From: JALHFZ01 sp963674625
GTDB lineage: Bacteria > Synergistota > Synergistia > Synergistales > Aminobacteriaceae
Length of the DNA: 64,000 nt
NCBI GenBank assembly: GCA_963674625.2
Contig: CAXXXO010000003.1
Location: forward strand, 558,001-622,000
Direction of reading: 5' to 3'
Shown: positions 34,770 through 43,271 of the stretch, in pieces
Numbering within the stretch: position 1 is the stretch's first letter
Layout of the letters: every line of letters starts with the position of its first letter
The notes under the pieces: model-generated
The model's database searches: none
What the model was told of the DNA's origin: nothing
The model's input: only the letters and a program-made list of their open reading frames with translations
Position numbers and translations under genes: made by a program

Positions 34770-37700
34770 TCAACCGATCGAAAAAAGCTCTTCAGGAAGC
34801 ACCCGGGCAAGAAGGGGGGCCAGGGGCGCTCCCGGGTCCACCTTGATGTCCGGAAGAAGCATTACCACCGAGTCGATATCGTTTCGAAACTCGAGGAGCA
34901 CGGGGGACTTTCCCGGATAGGTCTTCAGCGCCCGGAAAAAATCCTTGAAGGAGACGTTCTCCGTGAAATCCGCGAGCAGGGAGAGGCGGACGTAGGGCGG
35001 CATGCCGTTTTCTCCGTCGGGAGCAAGGATATGAACGGCTTTCGCAAGGACGCTCAGGTTTCCCCGCTCTTCGGGAAAGCCCTGGATGAAGCATATCTGT
35101 CCCTGGGCGGCCTTTCCCCGGAGGGGGGCCCAGGTCTTGGGAAAACAGACCGCCTCGACCCGGGATTCGCCGTCTTCGATCTCGAGAATCCCCATGATGT
35201 CTCCCTTTTTCGTGGTCTTTTCACGGACCGAGAGGATCATGCCCCCGAAGAGAGGGGGGATTTTACGGCTCTTCCAGGTCCTCAGCTCGGCGATGGTGCA
35301 GTTTGAAAGGGATCGGACTCTTTTCTCATGCTGTTCGAAGGGGTGCCCGGAAATGTAGAGCCCTGTTGCCTCCTTCTCCAGCTCAAGCTTTTCCCGAAGG
35401 GAAAAATCCTCGACGTCGGGGAGATCCGGTCCGTCTTCATCCGCCGGGGAGGAAATGCATTCGAAAAGAGAACATTGATTGACATCGGCATATGTTTTTT
35501 GGGCCGCGGAATGCAGGTCCGACAGCCCTTCGAGGAGCTTGCGGCGGTTTGCGCAGAGAGCGTCGAAGGCACCGGCGCGGATGAGATTTTCCACGATGGA
35601 TTTGTTCACGACCCTCAGGTCCACCCTGCGGAGAAAATCCCACAGGGAAGAGAAGAGGGCCTTTCCCGACCGGGCCGCCAGGATGGCGTCCACTGCCGTA
35701 TGGCCTGCCCGGGCCACCGCTCCGAGGCCGAAACGCACCACCTCTCCCGCCGCGGTGAAGCTCGCCATGGAGATATTGACATCGGGAGGAAGAACTTTTA
35801 TCCCCGAATTGCGGACCTCCCGTATGCAGGATGCTAGATCGTCTTTTTTCGATCCGATCTGGCTCGTGAGATAGGCGGCCATAAATTCCGACCGGTGGTT
35901 CGCCTTCAGCCATGCCGTCTGGTAGGTGATCATGGCATAGGCGGCGCTGTGGGACTTGTTGAAGCCGTATCCGGCAAACTCCTGGATGAGATCGAAGATC
36001 TCCGTGGCCTTTTTGTCGTTTATGCTCCGTTCCCGACAGCCGGAGACGAACTTGGTCCGCTGCTGCTCCATAACGTCGGCTTTTTTCTTTCCCATGGCGC
36101 GCCGGAGCAGGTCCGCTTCTCCCAGGGAATACCCGGCGAGGATGGCGGCGCACTGCATCACCTGTTCCTGGTAGAGAATGACGCCGTAGGTCTCCCGCAG
36201 AACATCTTCGAGCAGAGGGTGAAGATATGCGGGCTTCGCATGGCCGTGCTTGCACTGGATGTACTGGTCCACCATTCCGCTGCCGAGGGGGCCGGGACGG
36301 TACATGGCGAGCACGGCAATGATGTCCTCGAAACAGTCGACCTTCAGTTTTTTCAGAAGCTGCCTCATGCCGGAGGATTCAAGCTGGAATATGCCGAGGG
36401 TGTCGGCTTCCTGGAGAAGATCGTAGGTCGGCTTGTCGTCGAGGGGAAGGGCCTCCATGTCAGGGACGTTCTTTCCCCCGAGGGCGATGTTCGCAAGGGC
36501 TTCCTCGATGACCGAAAGGGTGCGGAGTCCGAGAAAATCCATCTTCACAAGTCCGAGTTTTTCGATTGGCTCCATGGGGTACTGGGTGACGATCTGGTTT
36601 TCCCCTATTCTTCGGACCGGCACGAGGTCCGTCAGGGGCATGGGCGTGATCACCACCCCCGCGGCATGCTGGGAGCAGTGGCGGGCAAGCCCCTCTATAT
36701 TTTTCGCGATTGAGAGAACCCGCTCCACCATCTTGTCTTTTTTCGAAACGGCGGCAAGTTCCGGGGATTGCTCCAATGCCTCGCCGATGGAGGCAACCCC
36801 AAGGGGGATCAGGCGGGTCACCGCAACGACGTCCCGGACGGGCATGCCCAGGACCCTTCCCACGTCGGTCACGGCAGCCCGGCTTTTCATCCTCCCGAAG
36901 GTCACGATCTGGGAGACCCTGTCGGAGCCGTAGTGATCAGTGATGTAGCGAAGCAGCTCCTCCCGGCCCCGGTCGGACACGTCCGTATCGATATCGGGCA
37001 TGCTGATCCGCTCCGGGTTGAGGAACCGCTCGAAAAGGAGCTTGTAGCGGATGGGATCGAGTTCGGTGATCCTCAGGCTCCAGGCCACGAGAGAGCCCGC
37101 CGCAGAGCCTCTTCCCGGCCCGATGGGAATTTTCCTCTTCTTTGCGGCCTGGATGATCCCTGCCACGATGAGAAAATATCCGGCGAATCCCATGGAATTG
37201 ATGACCGAAAGCTCGTACCGCAGCCGGTCTCCGTATTCCCCGGGAACGGCTTCTCCAACGCGGGTTTTCAGGCCGGAGAGGGCCATCTTCTCGAGATTCG
37301 ACTCGAGGGTTTCCCCGGCGGGAAGATCGAGATTGGGGAGCTTGTATTCCTTTTCATCCAGGGGAAGACGGACCGCACACCGCTCGGCGATGGCCAGTGT
37401 GTTGTCCAGGGCATCGGGAAGTTCGGCCCCGAAAAGGGCGTCCATCTCCTCGGGAGACCGGAAATAAAAGTCATTGGACGAAAAGGACATCCTGTTTTCG
37501 TCGTCGAGGCTGCTTTTTGTCTGCACGCAGAGCAGCACTTCATGCCAGGAATAATCTTCTTTTTCGAGATAATGGGCGTCGTTGGTGGCGATAATGGGAA
37601 AACCATGCTCCCGGGCCATCCGGACGAGGGTGCGGTTCACCACGGCCTGTTCGGGGATGCTGTTGTACATCACCTCGAGGAAGAAGTTGTCTTTCCCCAT

Positions 37701-38192
37701 GATATCCCGGTAGAGCACTGCCCGCTGAAGAGCTTCTTCCTCTTTGCCCTGAAGAATCAGGGAGGGGATTTCTCCGGCGAGACAGGCCGAGGAGGCGATA
37801 AGGCCCCCGGAGTATTTCGAAAGCAGGCCGTGGTCGATTCTCGGTTTTCCATAGAAACCATCGGTATAGGCGATGGATGAAAGTTTGACCAGGTTGTGGT
37901 ACCCCTCGTCGTTCTCCGCCAGAAGAATGAGGTGGAAATTCTTTCCCCGCCGCTCCCGGGAGGTGTGTCCTTCAGGGTCGACGTACATCTCGCACCCTAT
38001 GATGGGGTTGATTCCCTTCCCCCTGCAGGCGTCGTAAAATTCCACCGCCCCGTACATGGCCCCGTGGTCCGTCATGGCTACCGCAGGCATACCGTAGAGA
38101 GCAGCTTTTTCGGCAAGCTGACCGCACCGGATGGCGCCGTCGAGGAGACTGTATTCCGTGTGAACATGAAGGTGAACAAATTGCCGTGCCAT
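34770..38192 (-). CDS. dnaE: DNA polymerase III alpha subunit
   Basis: This 1140-residue replicative polymerase of the DnaE type has a PHP domain (HLHVHTEYSLLDGAIRCGQL), palm motifs (GPGRGSAAGSLVAW and PDIDTDVSDRGREELLRYI), and AMYRPGPLGSGMVDQYI in the fingers. A helix-hairpin-helix region and an OB fold lie near the C-terminus (KRDIMGILEIED-type segment). The start has GCAGGAG seven bases upstream. dnaX lies 76 nt upstream, so two replication-clamp-loader/polymerase genes are adjacent. Confidence 0.97.
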   Translation of the reverse strand: MARQFVHLHVHTEYSLLDGAIRCGQLAEKAALYGMPAVAMTDHGAMYGAVEFYDACRGKGINPIIGCEMYVDPEGHTSRERRGKNFHLILLAENDEGYHNLVKLSSIAYTDGFYGKPRIDHGLLSKYSGGLIASSACLAGEIPSLILQGKEEEALQRAVLYRDIMGKDNFFLEVMYNSIPEQAVVNRTLVRMAREHGFPIIATNDAHYLEKEDYSWHEVLLCVQTKSSLDDENRMSFSSNDFYFRSPEEMDALFGAELPDALDNTLAIAERCAVRLPLDEKEYKLPNLDLPAGETLESNLEKMALSGLKTRVGEAVPGEYGDRLRYELSVINSMGFAGYFLIVAGIIQAAKKRKIPIGPGRGSAAGSLVAWSLRITELDPIRYKLLFERFLNPERISMPDIDTDVSDRGREELLRYITDHYGSDRVSQIVTFGRMKSRAAVTDVGRVLGMPVRDVVAVTRLIPLGVASIGEALEQSPELAAVSKKDKMVERVLSIAKNIEGLARHCSQHAAGVVITPMPLTDLVPVRRIGENQIVTQYPMEPIEKLGLVKMDFLGLRTLSVIEEALANIALGGKNVPDMEALPLDDKPTYDLLQEADTLGIFQLESSGMRQLLKKLKVDCFEDIIAVLAMYRPGPLGSGMVDQYIQCKHGHAKPAYLHPLLEDVLRETYGVILYQEQVMQCAAILAGYSLGEADLLRRAMGKKKADVMEQQRTKFVSGCRERSINDKKATEIFDLIQEFAGYGFNKSHSAAYAMITYQTAWLKANHRSEFMAAYLTSQIGSKKDDLASCIREVRNSGIKVLPPDVNISMASFTAAGEVVRFGLGAVARAGHTAVDAILAARSGKALFSSLWDFLRRVDLRVVNKSIVENLIRAGAFDALCANRRKLLEGLSDLHSAAQKTYADVNQCSLFECISSPADEDGPDLPDVEDFSLREKLELEKEATGLYISGHPFEQHEKRVRSLSNCTIAELRTWKSRKIPPLFGGMILSVREKTTKKGDIMGILEIEDGESRVEAVCFPKTWAPLRGKAAQGQICFIQGFPEERGNLSVLAKAVHILAPDGENGMPPYVRLSLLADFTENVSFKDFFRALKTYPGKSPVLLEFRNDIDSVVMLLPDIKVDPGAPLAPLLARVLPEELFSIG

Positions 38193-38268
38193 ATATACGC
38201 TCCTGCCCGCCGAAAGGTCCTGTTTCGTCCTTTCAGCCGTCGGTTGAATTTTTGAAAACCCCTCCGGA

Positions 38269-40032
38269 CTAGTTCCGGCCGTCCTCTCCTATTTCTTCCT
38301 CCGCGGCGCCTCCCTTTTTTATAAGGATCACTTCGCCGCTGCTCCATTTGAGCACCTCGTTCACCAATCCCTCGAAGGGAAGCTCGGAAATTTCGCCCTC
38401 TTCGCCCGAACCGTTTCCATCCGGCCGGGGAAGGTTCTTCTCTTCCGGTGACTCGGCTTTTTCGCCGTTGACGCTGTCCGGAACTCTGAACATGGGGAGG
38501 GGCGGCGTTTTGGCCTCCCGGGCTTTTTCGGCGGGGAGCGGATCGGGTATGGAGAGATCGGCTCCGCCGGTTCTTTTCTCGTCTTTCCAGGAGAGGGAGA
38601 GTTCCACGCCGCTGCCGAAATGCTCTTCTATCCTCCGTCCGAGGGTGAAGGTGTTCCGCTCGGAGGAGAGGGCTTCGAAACAGTACCTCCTGTCCTCGGG
38701 GAACCGGAGAAAAAGCTTTCGCCCCGTAATGGCGATTTCCGTTTCGGCAAGGGCGCAGTAGAGCATGATGTCTTTTTCGAAAAGAATCTCCTCGAATCTG
38801 CCCCATTCCTCTGCGGTGAGGGGAAAAGGCCCCGGGCTCTTTTCCTCCGGAAGGGCCTCTGCTGAAGGGGAGGGGCGGAGGGATTCTTCCTTTTCCGTCC
38901 TTTCCGGCCGCGGCGTTTCTCTTTCCGCCGGCTGCCGGGTTTTCTCCCGAAACATCTCATGGGCCTTCGAGGCAAGAAGACCCGACAGAACGTCAAAACG
39001 GAGCCCCGAGCGAAGCTGGGGAATGAGCCTCGAGCAGAAGAGCATCATCTCCCCGAGGTCGTCGGCCTTCCATCTCTTCCCTTCCTCGAGAAGAAAGTTT
39101 TTTTCGCTTTCAGGAAGGGCCAGTGAGTCGAGGACGGAACTTCCCCACTGCCGAAGGACCCACAGGTTGCGGAAGAGAAGGAAAATTCCCTCCACCACCC
39201 TCTGGGGGGACGCCCCCTTCCTGAACATCTCCTCGAGAAGCAGGAACGGGGAGGGAGAGTCGCTTCGGAGGGACGAAATCCAGTTTTCCAGCTCTCCCAG
39301 GGTTCCTCCTCCGAGAAGACGGGAAACTCCCTCGGAGGTCAGCTCTCCTCCGGAGAGGGAGAGGGCCTGCTCCATCAGGGAGAGGGCATCCCGCAGGGCA
39401 CCGTCGGACTGACGGGCGATCTCCCTGAGGGCGTCTTCTTCCGGAGAGATTCCTTCGCTGCGGGCAACCTCGGCCAGGCGCTCGGCGATGTCCTCTACGG
39501 AGATCCGGCGGAATGGGATGTGCTGGCATCGGGAGCGGATCGTGGCCGGAACCTTCTGGGGTTCCGTCGTGGCGAGGATGAAGACGACGAAGGAAGGGGG
39601 CTCCTCAAGGGTCTTCAGCAGGGCGTTGAAGGCTGAGATGGAGAGCATGTGGACTTCGTCGATGATGTACACTTTCCAGCGGGATGAGAAAGGGGCCAGG
39701 GAAACGTGGGTTTTGAGTTCGCGGATTTCCTCCACGCCGTTGTTCGACGCGCCGTCGATTTCGACTACGTCGAGGCTGTTTCCCGATTTTATCTCCACGC
39801 AGTTTGCGCATTTTCCGCAGGGCTCTCCGTCCGTCGGATCCGCGCAGTTGACCGCGGCGGCAAGGAGACGGGCCATGGAGGTTTTTCCGCACCCTCTCGG
39901 TCCGGAAAAAAGATAGGCGTGCCCCGTCTGCCCCCGCAGAAGGGCTTTCTGCAGTACATCCACGGCCATGTTCTGTCCTTTTACGTCGCGGAAAGTCCTG
40001 GGACGATATCGTCTGTACAAGGAGACTGACAA
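38269..40032 (-). CDS. dnaX: DNA polymerase III gamma/tau subunit
   Basis: This 587-residue protein uses the TTG at 40032 as start; AAGGGGG lies eight bases upstream and the family N-terminus (SVSLYRRYRPRTFRDVKGQ) follows immediately. Clamp-loader ATPase features are Walker A GPRGCGKT (about 44-51) and a zinc module with Cys at about 63, 72, 75 and 78. The VYIIDEVHMLS Walker B and the SRCQH arginine-finger/SRC motif follow. The C-terminal third is acidic and proline-rich, then a tau-like domain. I saw no obvious slippery A-run for programmed frameshifting. Confidence 0.94.
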   Translation of the reverse strand: MSVSLYRRYRPRTFRDVKGQNMAVDVLQKALLRGQTGHAYLFSGPRGCGKTSMARLLAAAVNCADPTDGEPCGKCANCVEIKSGNSLDVVEIDGASNNGVEEIRELKTHVSLAPFSSRWKVYIIDEVHMLSISAFNALLKTLEEPPSFVVFILATTEPQKVPATIRSRCQHIPFRRISVEDIAERLAEVARSEGISPEEDALREIARQSDGALRDALSLMEQALSLSGGELTSEGVSRLLGGGTLGELENWISSLRSDSPSPFLLLEEMFRKGASPQRVVEGIFLLFRNLWVLRQWGSSVLDSLALPESEKNFLLEEGKRWKADDLGEMMLFCSRLIPQLRSGLRFDVLSGLLASKAHEMFREKTRQPAERETPRPERTEKEESLRPSPSAEALPEEKSPGPFPLTAEEWGRFEEILFEKDIMLYCALAETEIAITGRKLFLRFPEDRRYCFEALSSERNTFTLGRRIEEHFGSGVELSLSWKDEKRTGGADLSIPDPLPAEKAREAKTPPLPMFRVPDSVNGEKAESPEEKNLPRPDGNGSGEEGEISELPFEGLVNEVLKWSSGEVILIKKGGAAEEEIGEDGRN

Positions 40033-40157
40033 CGGTTCTTCCCCCTTCAAAACAAAATCCGCATCCCCCGAAACTCTCACCGGAGGCTAGGCCATATCTG
40101 CCCTTCCCTGAAAGCAGAAGGAATAAAACAAATCACCCTGCTATTCTACAACAATTC

Positions 40158-41249
40158 TTACCGGAGATAATGGGCCCCGGGATGGATATCCCGGGCTTTT
40201 CCGAGGGAACGGACGAGGGCGTTTCGAAAAGACTCCAGGGAGGCGGCGCCTTGTGGAAGCGGCTCGGCTGCCAGGAGAGCGGGGCCGACCCGAAGGGTTG
40301 AAATCCCCTTCAGGGAGAAAACTTCTATTTCATAGGGCGGCGTCTCCATCTGCAGATTCGTATCGATCTTCGCCGAGATCTCCGCCAGCAGCGCCCTGTT
40401 TTCCCTGCTCCTGGGCAGGGACCAGACGGCTTCCCCGTCCACCAGAAGGGAAAGCCTGTCGCCCTCCTCCCCGATGCCCGGACGGAGAAGATGGAGAGCA
40501 GTCTTCCTCTGCACGGGAAACCCTTTTTCCCGGGCTATCTCGAGAAGCCAGGCGATTCTCTCCGAGAGTTCAGGGTGGGTCATGAACACTCCCGGGTCGA
40601 AGTAGGGGTGTTTGAGCTGATCGTAGGCCATGGCCTCAAGGGAAGTGATCATGGCGGCGGGGGGAAAGCCGGCCGCCTCGAGAATGCGGAAACCCTCCCT
40701 GTCGGCCTCTCTTTCGAGGTCTTTGCCGTAGGCATTGGTCACTGCAACCTGGGCGAGGTTTGTGAGGATCATGGGGCCCGCGCTCCCCTGGCTCGCCACG
40801 AGGAGCAGAAGGGCCGCAAGGGAAATCTTCGACGACCGGGCGGTCTGGATTACGACATGGCCTTTGTCCGCATGGATAAGTTCGTGGGCGAGAATGGCGG
40901 CGAGCTCCCCGTCGGTCCGGAGAAAATCAATGATTCCCGTAGTGAAATAGATCCTTCCGCCGGGAAGACTGAAGGCGTTGATCATTTCATCCCGTATTAT
41001 TTTAATCTCATAGGGAAGAGGGCGGGACATGAGAGGAAGAAATCTGTTGAGAAGCATAGCCAGCCGCGCGTTCAGCGAGGGATCGGACTGAACTTCCCAT
41101 TTTTCTTCTATTTCGGCCGCCGCTTTCTCCCCGAGGGCAATCTCCCTGTCTATCTGCGCCCCTTCTCCGGTAAGGCAGAAAAAAAAGAGAAAAATAAAGG
41201 ATGCGGCCGCTATTCGAAAAAATGAATTCCCAGACCGTGTTTTTTTTAT
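40158..41249 (-). CDS. Secreted or membrane M48-family metallopeptidase, no canonical start codon
   Basis: The zinc site HELIH (H122-H126 from the proposed start) and the third ligand region EREADREGF are intact, with NAFSLPGGRIYFTTGII before them; this is the BepA/LoiP-type M48 subfamily. Family sequence extends upstream of the first ATG (41057) through QIDREIALGEKAAAEIE. A hydrophobic signal segment (FRIAAASFIFLFFFC) precedes that. In this frame there is no ATG, GTG or TTG between the in-frame stop at 41252 and 41057. An ATA at 41249, with GGAGGG ten bases upstream, would give I/M-KKTRSGNSFFR, a typical signal-peptide start. The likely role is envelope protein quality control. The start is uncertain; the domain call is firm. 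Confidence 0.8.
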   Translation of the reverse strand: MKKTRSGNSFFRIAAASFIFLFFFCLTGEGAQIDREIALGEKAAAEIEEKWEVQSDPSLNARLAMLLNRFLPLMSRPLPYEIKIIRDEMINAFSLPGGRIYFTTGIIDFLRTDGELAAILAHELIHADKGHVVIQTARSSKISLAALLLLVASQGSAGPMILTNLAQVAVTNAYGKDLEREADREGFRILEAAGFPPAAMITSLEAMAYDQLKHPYFDPGVFMTHPELSERIAWLLEIAREKGFPVQRKTALHLLRPGIGEEGDRLSLLVDGEAVWSLPRSRENRALLAEISAKIDTNLQMETPPYEIEVFSLKGISTLRVGPALLAAEPLPQGAASLESFRNALVRSLGKARDIHPGAHYLR

Positions 41250-41711
41250 CTAGATCAGCCCTCCGTTTGCGGAATACCCCCGGACCGCTTTCTTGCCTCG
41301 GGACAGCTGAAGCATCTGCATGCGAAGATCCTTGACATGGGCTTCGAGAAGCTCCTGAACCTTCATCTCCTCCTCCAGAACGCCCTTTGCCGTGTCCCTG
41401 ATAACCGCCAGGGACGACTTCAGCTCAGAGGTTCCTGAATTTCCGAGAAGGTTGCCGATCTTTTCCCAGAAAGAAGGGCCTTCCCTTCCCTCTTCAAGGC
41501 CGATTCCGCCGCAGAAGAAATTCCATCCTTCCTGGATCCGCTCCTGGCGGGAAATGACATCCTGCTTGTCGGCGAGGATGGAGAGAAGAGACTCCATATT
41601 TCCGGATGACACGCATTCATTTTCCTGCCGTACAAGGACGGCAAGTTCGTTGTAGAGGGCAAGTTCGGAGGAAACGAGGGAGGAAAGATCCGTTTCAAAA
41701 TCAGCCGGCAA
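41250..41711 (-). CDS. flgN: FlgN-like flagellar export chaperone
   Basis: This 153-residue protein has a TTG start at 41711 with GGAGGGGG eight bases upstream, overlapping the fliS stop by 11 nt. It is a helical protein with heptad-like stretches (LALYNELAVLVRQENECVS). The C-terminus QMLQLSRGKKAVRGYSANGG matches FlgN-type chaperones that guard the hook-filament junction proteins FlgK/FlgL. An ATG at 41780 is possible but lies deep in fliS. Sequence identity is low, so the call leans on helical character, tail motif and the neighbouring fliS. Confidence 0.72.
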   Translation of the reverse strand: MPADFETDLSSLVSSELALYNELAVLVRQENECVSSGNMESLLSILADKQDVISRQERIQEGWNFFCGGIGLEEGREGPSFWEKIGNLLGNSGTSELKSSLAVIRDTAKGVLEEEMKVQELLEAHVKDLRMQMLQLSRGKKAVRGYSANGGLI

Positions 41712-42189
41712 TATTGAGACCCCCTCCGGAAAGAGCTCCGACCGGCTGCCCGGCCCGGGGAGAATTCTGCCGGACTGCATGTTCCTTCGGAACGGGGTTT
41801 TCCGCAGCCAGCTTTGCTGCCGCTTCCTCCCACACTGCCTTCAGTTCTTCGAGCATTGAGCGGACGACGGCGATTTTTTCTCCGTCCCTTCCGACACTGG
41901 CCTCGACGAGAAGAAGATACATAAAGTCATAGAGCTGCATGAGGCTTCTGGCCACGTCCCCGCCGGTCTCCATATTGAGAGTGACCATAAGTTCGCGAAG
42001 CACATCCTGGGCTTTTTTTATGTGGTTGTTCACATCCTCGGGAGTTCCGCCCTTCAAAGTCCCTTCGGCGTTTCTGCACGCCCGGATGCCGATCTCGTAG
42101 GTGAGGAGAAGCAGCTGCTCCTTCGATGCCGTATTGACCCGTGTGGCAAGATAGACTGCCTGGGCGTTCTGTCCGTTTTTCACGTCCAT
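41701..42189 (-). CDS. fliS: Flagellin export chaperone FliS
   Basis: This 162-residue protein shows FliS features: AVYLATRVNTASKEQLLLLTYEIGIRACRNAE near the N-terminus, then an IKKAQDVLRELMVTLNMETGGDVA block and LYDFMYLLLVEASVGRD. FliS caps the C-terminus of flagellin before secretion. The last 35 residues are an unstructured Pro/Gly-rich tail. It is paired with the flgN-like gene but no other flagellar gene is in the window. Confidence 0.9.
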   Translation of the reverse strand: MDVKNGQNAQAVYLATRVNTASKEQLLLLTYEIGIRACRNAEGTLKGGTPEDVNNHIKKAQDVLRELMVTLNMETGGDVARSLMQLYDFMYLLLVEASVGRDGEKIAVVRSMLEELKAVWEEAAAKLAAENPVPKEHAVRQNSPRAGQPVGALSGGGLNIAG

Positions 42190-42279
42190 AGGGAAAGAAC
42201 CCCCTCCTTTCTCTCCCTCTTGTTTCGGCGAAAGGGAGAAAAAACATTACGGAGCACGTCTCCTCTCCGGGCCATTTTC

Positions 42280-43212
42280 TCAGGAAAGCCTCTCGATTTC
42301 GACCTTTGGAATGAACTCCTCGACTGACTGCCTGTTCCGTATCCCCTTGCCGGTATGGGTCGCGCTTTCCCAGGCCGAAGCCATGGAGAAACGGATGGAA
42401 TCCTCCACGGACATCTTCTCTTCATGGGCAACAATGAAACCCGCAAGAAGGGCGTCGCTCGCCGTAAAGATGGAGCGGACGCTCTTTCTGTCCGCAAGGG
42501 CGAGGTAAATCCCTTCGGGAGAAAAGAAAACGTCGCCGTAGGTGCGGTAGGAGGCCACAGCCCACTCGACTCCCCGTGCATGAAACTTCGATACTTCGTC
42601 GATGAGATAATCAAGAGAGGAAAGGGATGTGCCGAGGACTTTCGACATGAACCGGTGGTCGAGTTTCAGTACCGTCGGGCCGGCGTCGAGGGCCGAAAGA
42701 AGAGGCGGCCCGGCGGCGTCGACTATGGTGGGGATGGAGTGCTCCTTCGCGAGGGCAATAAATTCGCCGAATATTCCCTCGGGCACCCCCGGAGGAATGG
42801 ACCCCCCCATGACCACCATCCGCGTCCGGGGAAGGATGCGGGCATAGACTTTCCGCAGACGGTCAACTGCCTCCGGGGGGATGCGGGGGCCCTTTTCGGA
42901 TATCCCCGTCTCCACGTTTCCCGTCTCGTCGATGACGTACATGTTCGTCCGGGTTTCTCCCTGCACATGGACGAAATTCGTGGGAATGCGGTTTCTCCTC
43001 ATGACATCCCGGATGTACTCGCCGTTGAAGCCAGCGAGGAATCCCGTAGCGGTCGAGGTGTAGCCGTACTGGGACAGAAGCATGGAAATATTGATCCCCT
43101 TGCCTCCGGGAGAGCGGCTGCTTTTCGTGGTTCGAAACCATCCGCCAGGGCGGAATTCCGGAACGAAATATTCCTCGTCCACGGCAGGATTGAGGGTAAC
43201 CGTCAGAATCAT
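42280..43212 (-). CDS. PfkB-family sugar kinase (1-phosphofructokinase-like)
   Basis: The 310-residue protein begins MILTVTLNPAVDEEYFV, the FruK/LacC-type N-terminus, with the GGKGINIS substrate-binding motif at about 36-43. PfkB kinases normally carry GAGD before the catalytic Asp; here it reads TASDALLAGF, keeping the Asp but not the GxG oxyanion loop. The likely substrate is fructose 1-phosphate or tagatose 6-phosphate, but with this change it is open. No PTS genes are adjacent. Confidence 0.8.
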   Translation of the reverse strand: MILTVTLNPAVDEEYFVPEFRPGGWFRTTKSSRSPGGKGINISMLLSQYGYTSTATGFLAGFNGEYIRDVMRRNRIPTNFVHVQGETRTNMYVIDETGNVETGISEKGPRIPPEAVDRLRKVYARILPRTRMVVMGGSIPPGVPEGIFGEFIALAKEHSIPTIVDAAGPPLLSALDAGPTVLKLDHRFMSKVLGTSLSSLDYLIDEVSKFHARGVEWAVASYRTYGDVFFSPEGIYLALADRKSVRSIFTASDALLAGFIVAHEEKMSVEDSIRFSMASAWESATHTGKGIRNRQSVEEFIPKVEIERLS

Positions 43213-43228
43213 GGCGCTCTCCTCCCAT

Positions 43229-43265
43229 AAAAAAGAGGGACGGGAAAATTGTTTTCCTGCCCCTC
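43229..43265 (-). terminator. Rho-independent terminator after trxB
   Basis: On the minus strand, arms 43265-43252 and 43248-43235 form a 14-bp stem with one wobble and one mismatch around a 3-nt loop. A run of six T (43234-43229) follows, right after the trxB stop. It divides trxB and its upstream genes from pfkB. Confidence 0.85.
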
Positions 43266-43271
43266 GGTCAA

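Noticed and set aside
32550..35306. A 918-codon plus-strand open frame
   Set aside because: It is antisense to the Nudix gene, pyk and the end of dnaE, all well supported; no ribosome binding site or domain is visible.
38269..40032. Programmed frameshift in dnaX giving a separate gamma subunit
   Set aside because: I could not find an A-rich slippery heptamer followed by a hairpin in the expected part of the gene.
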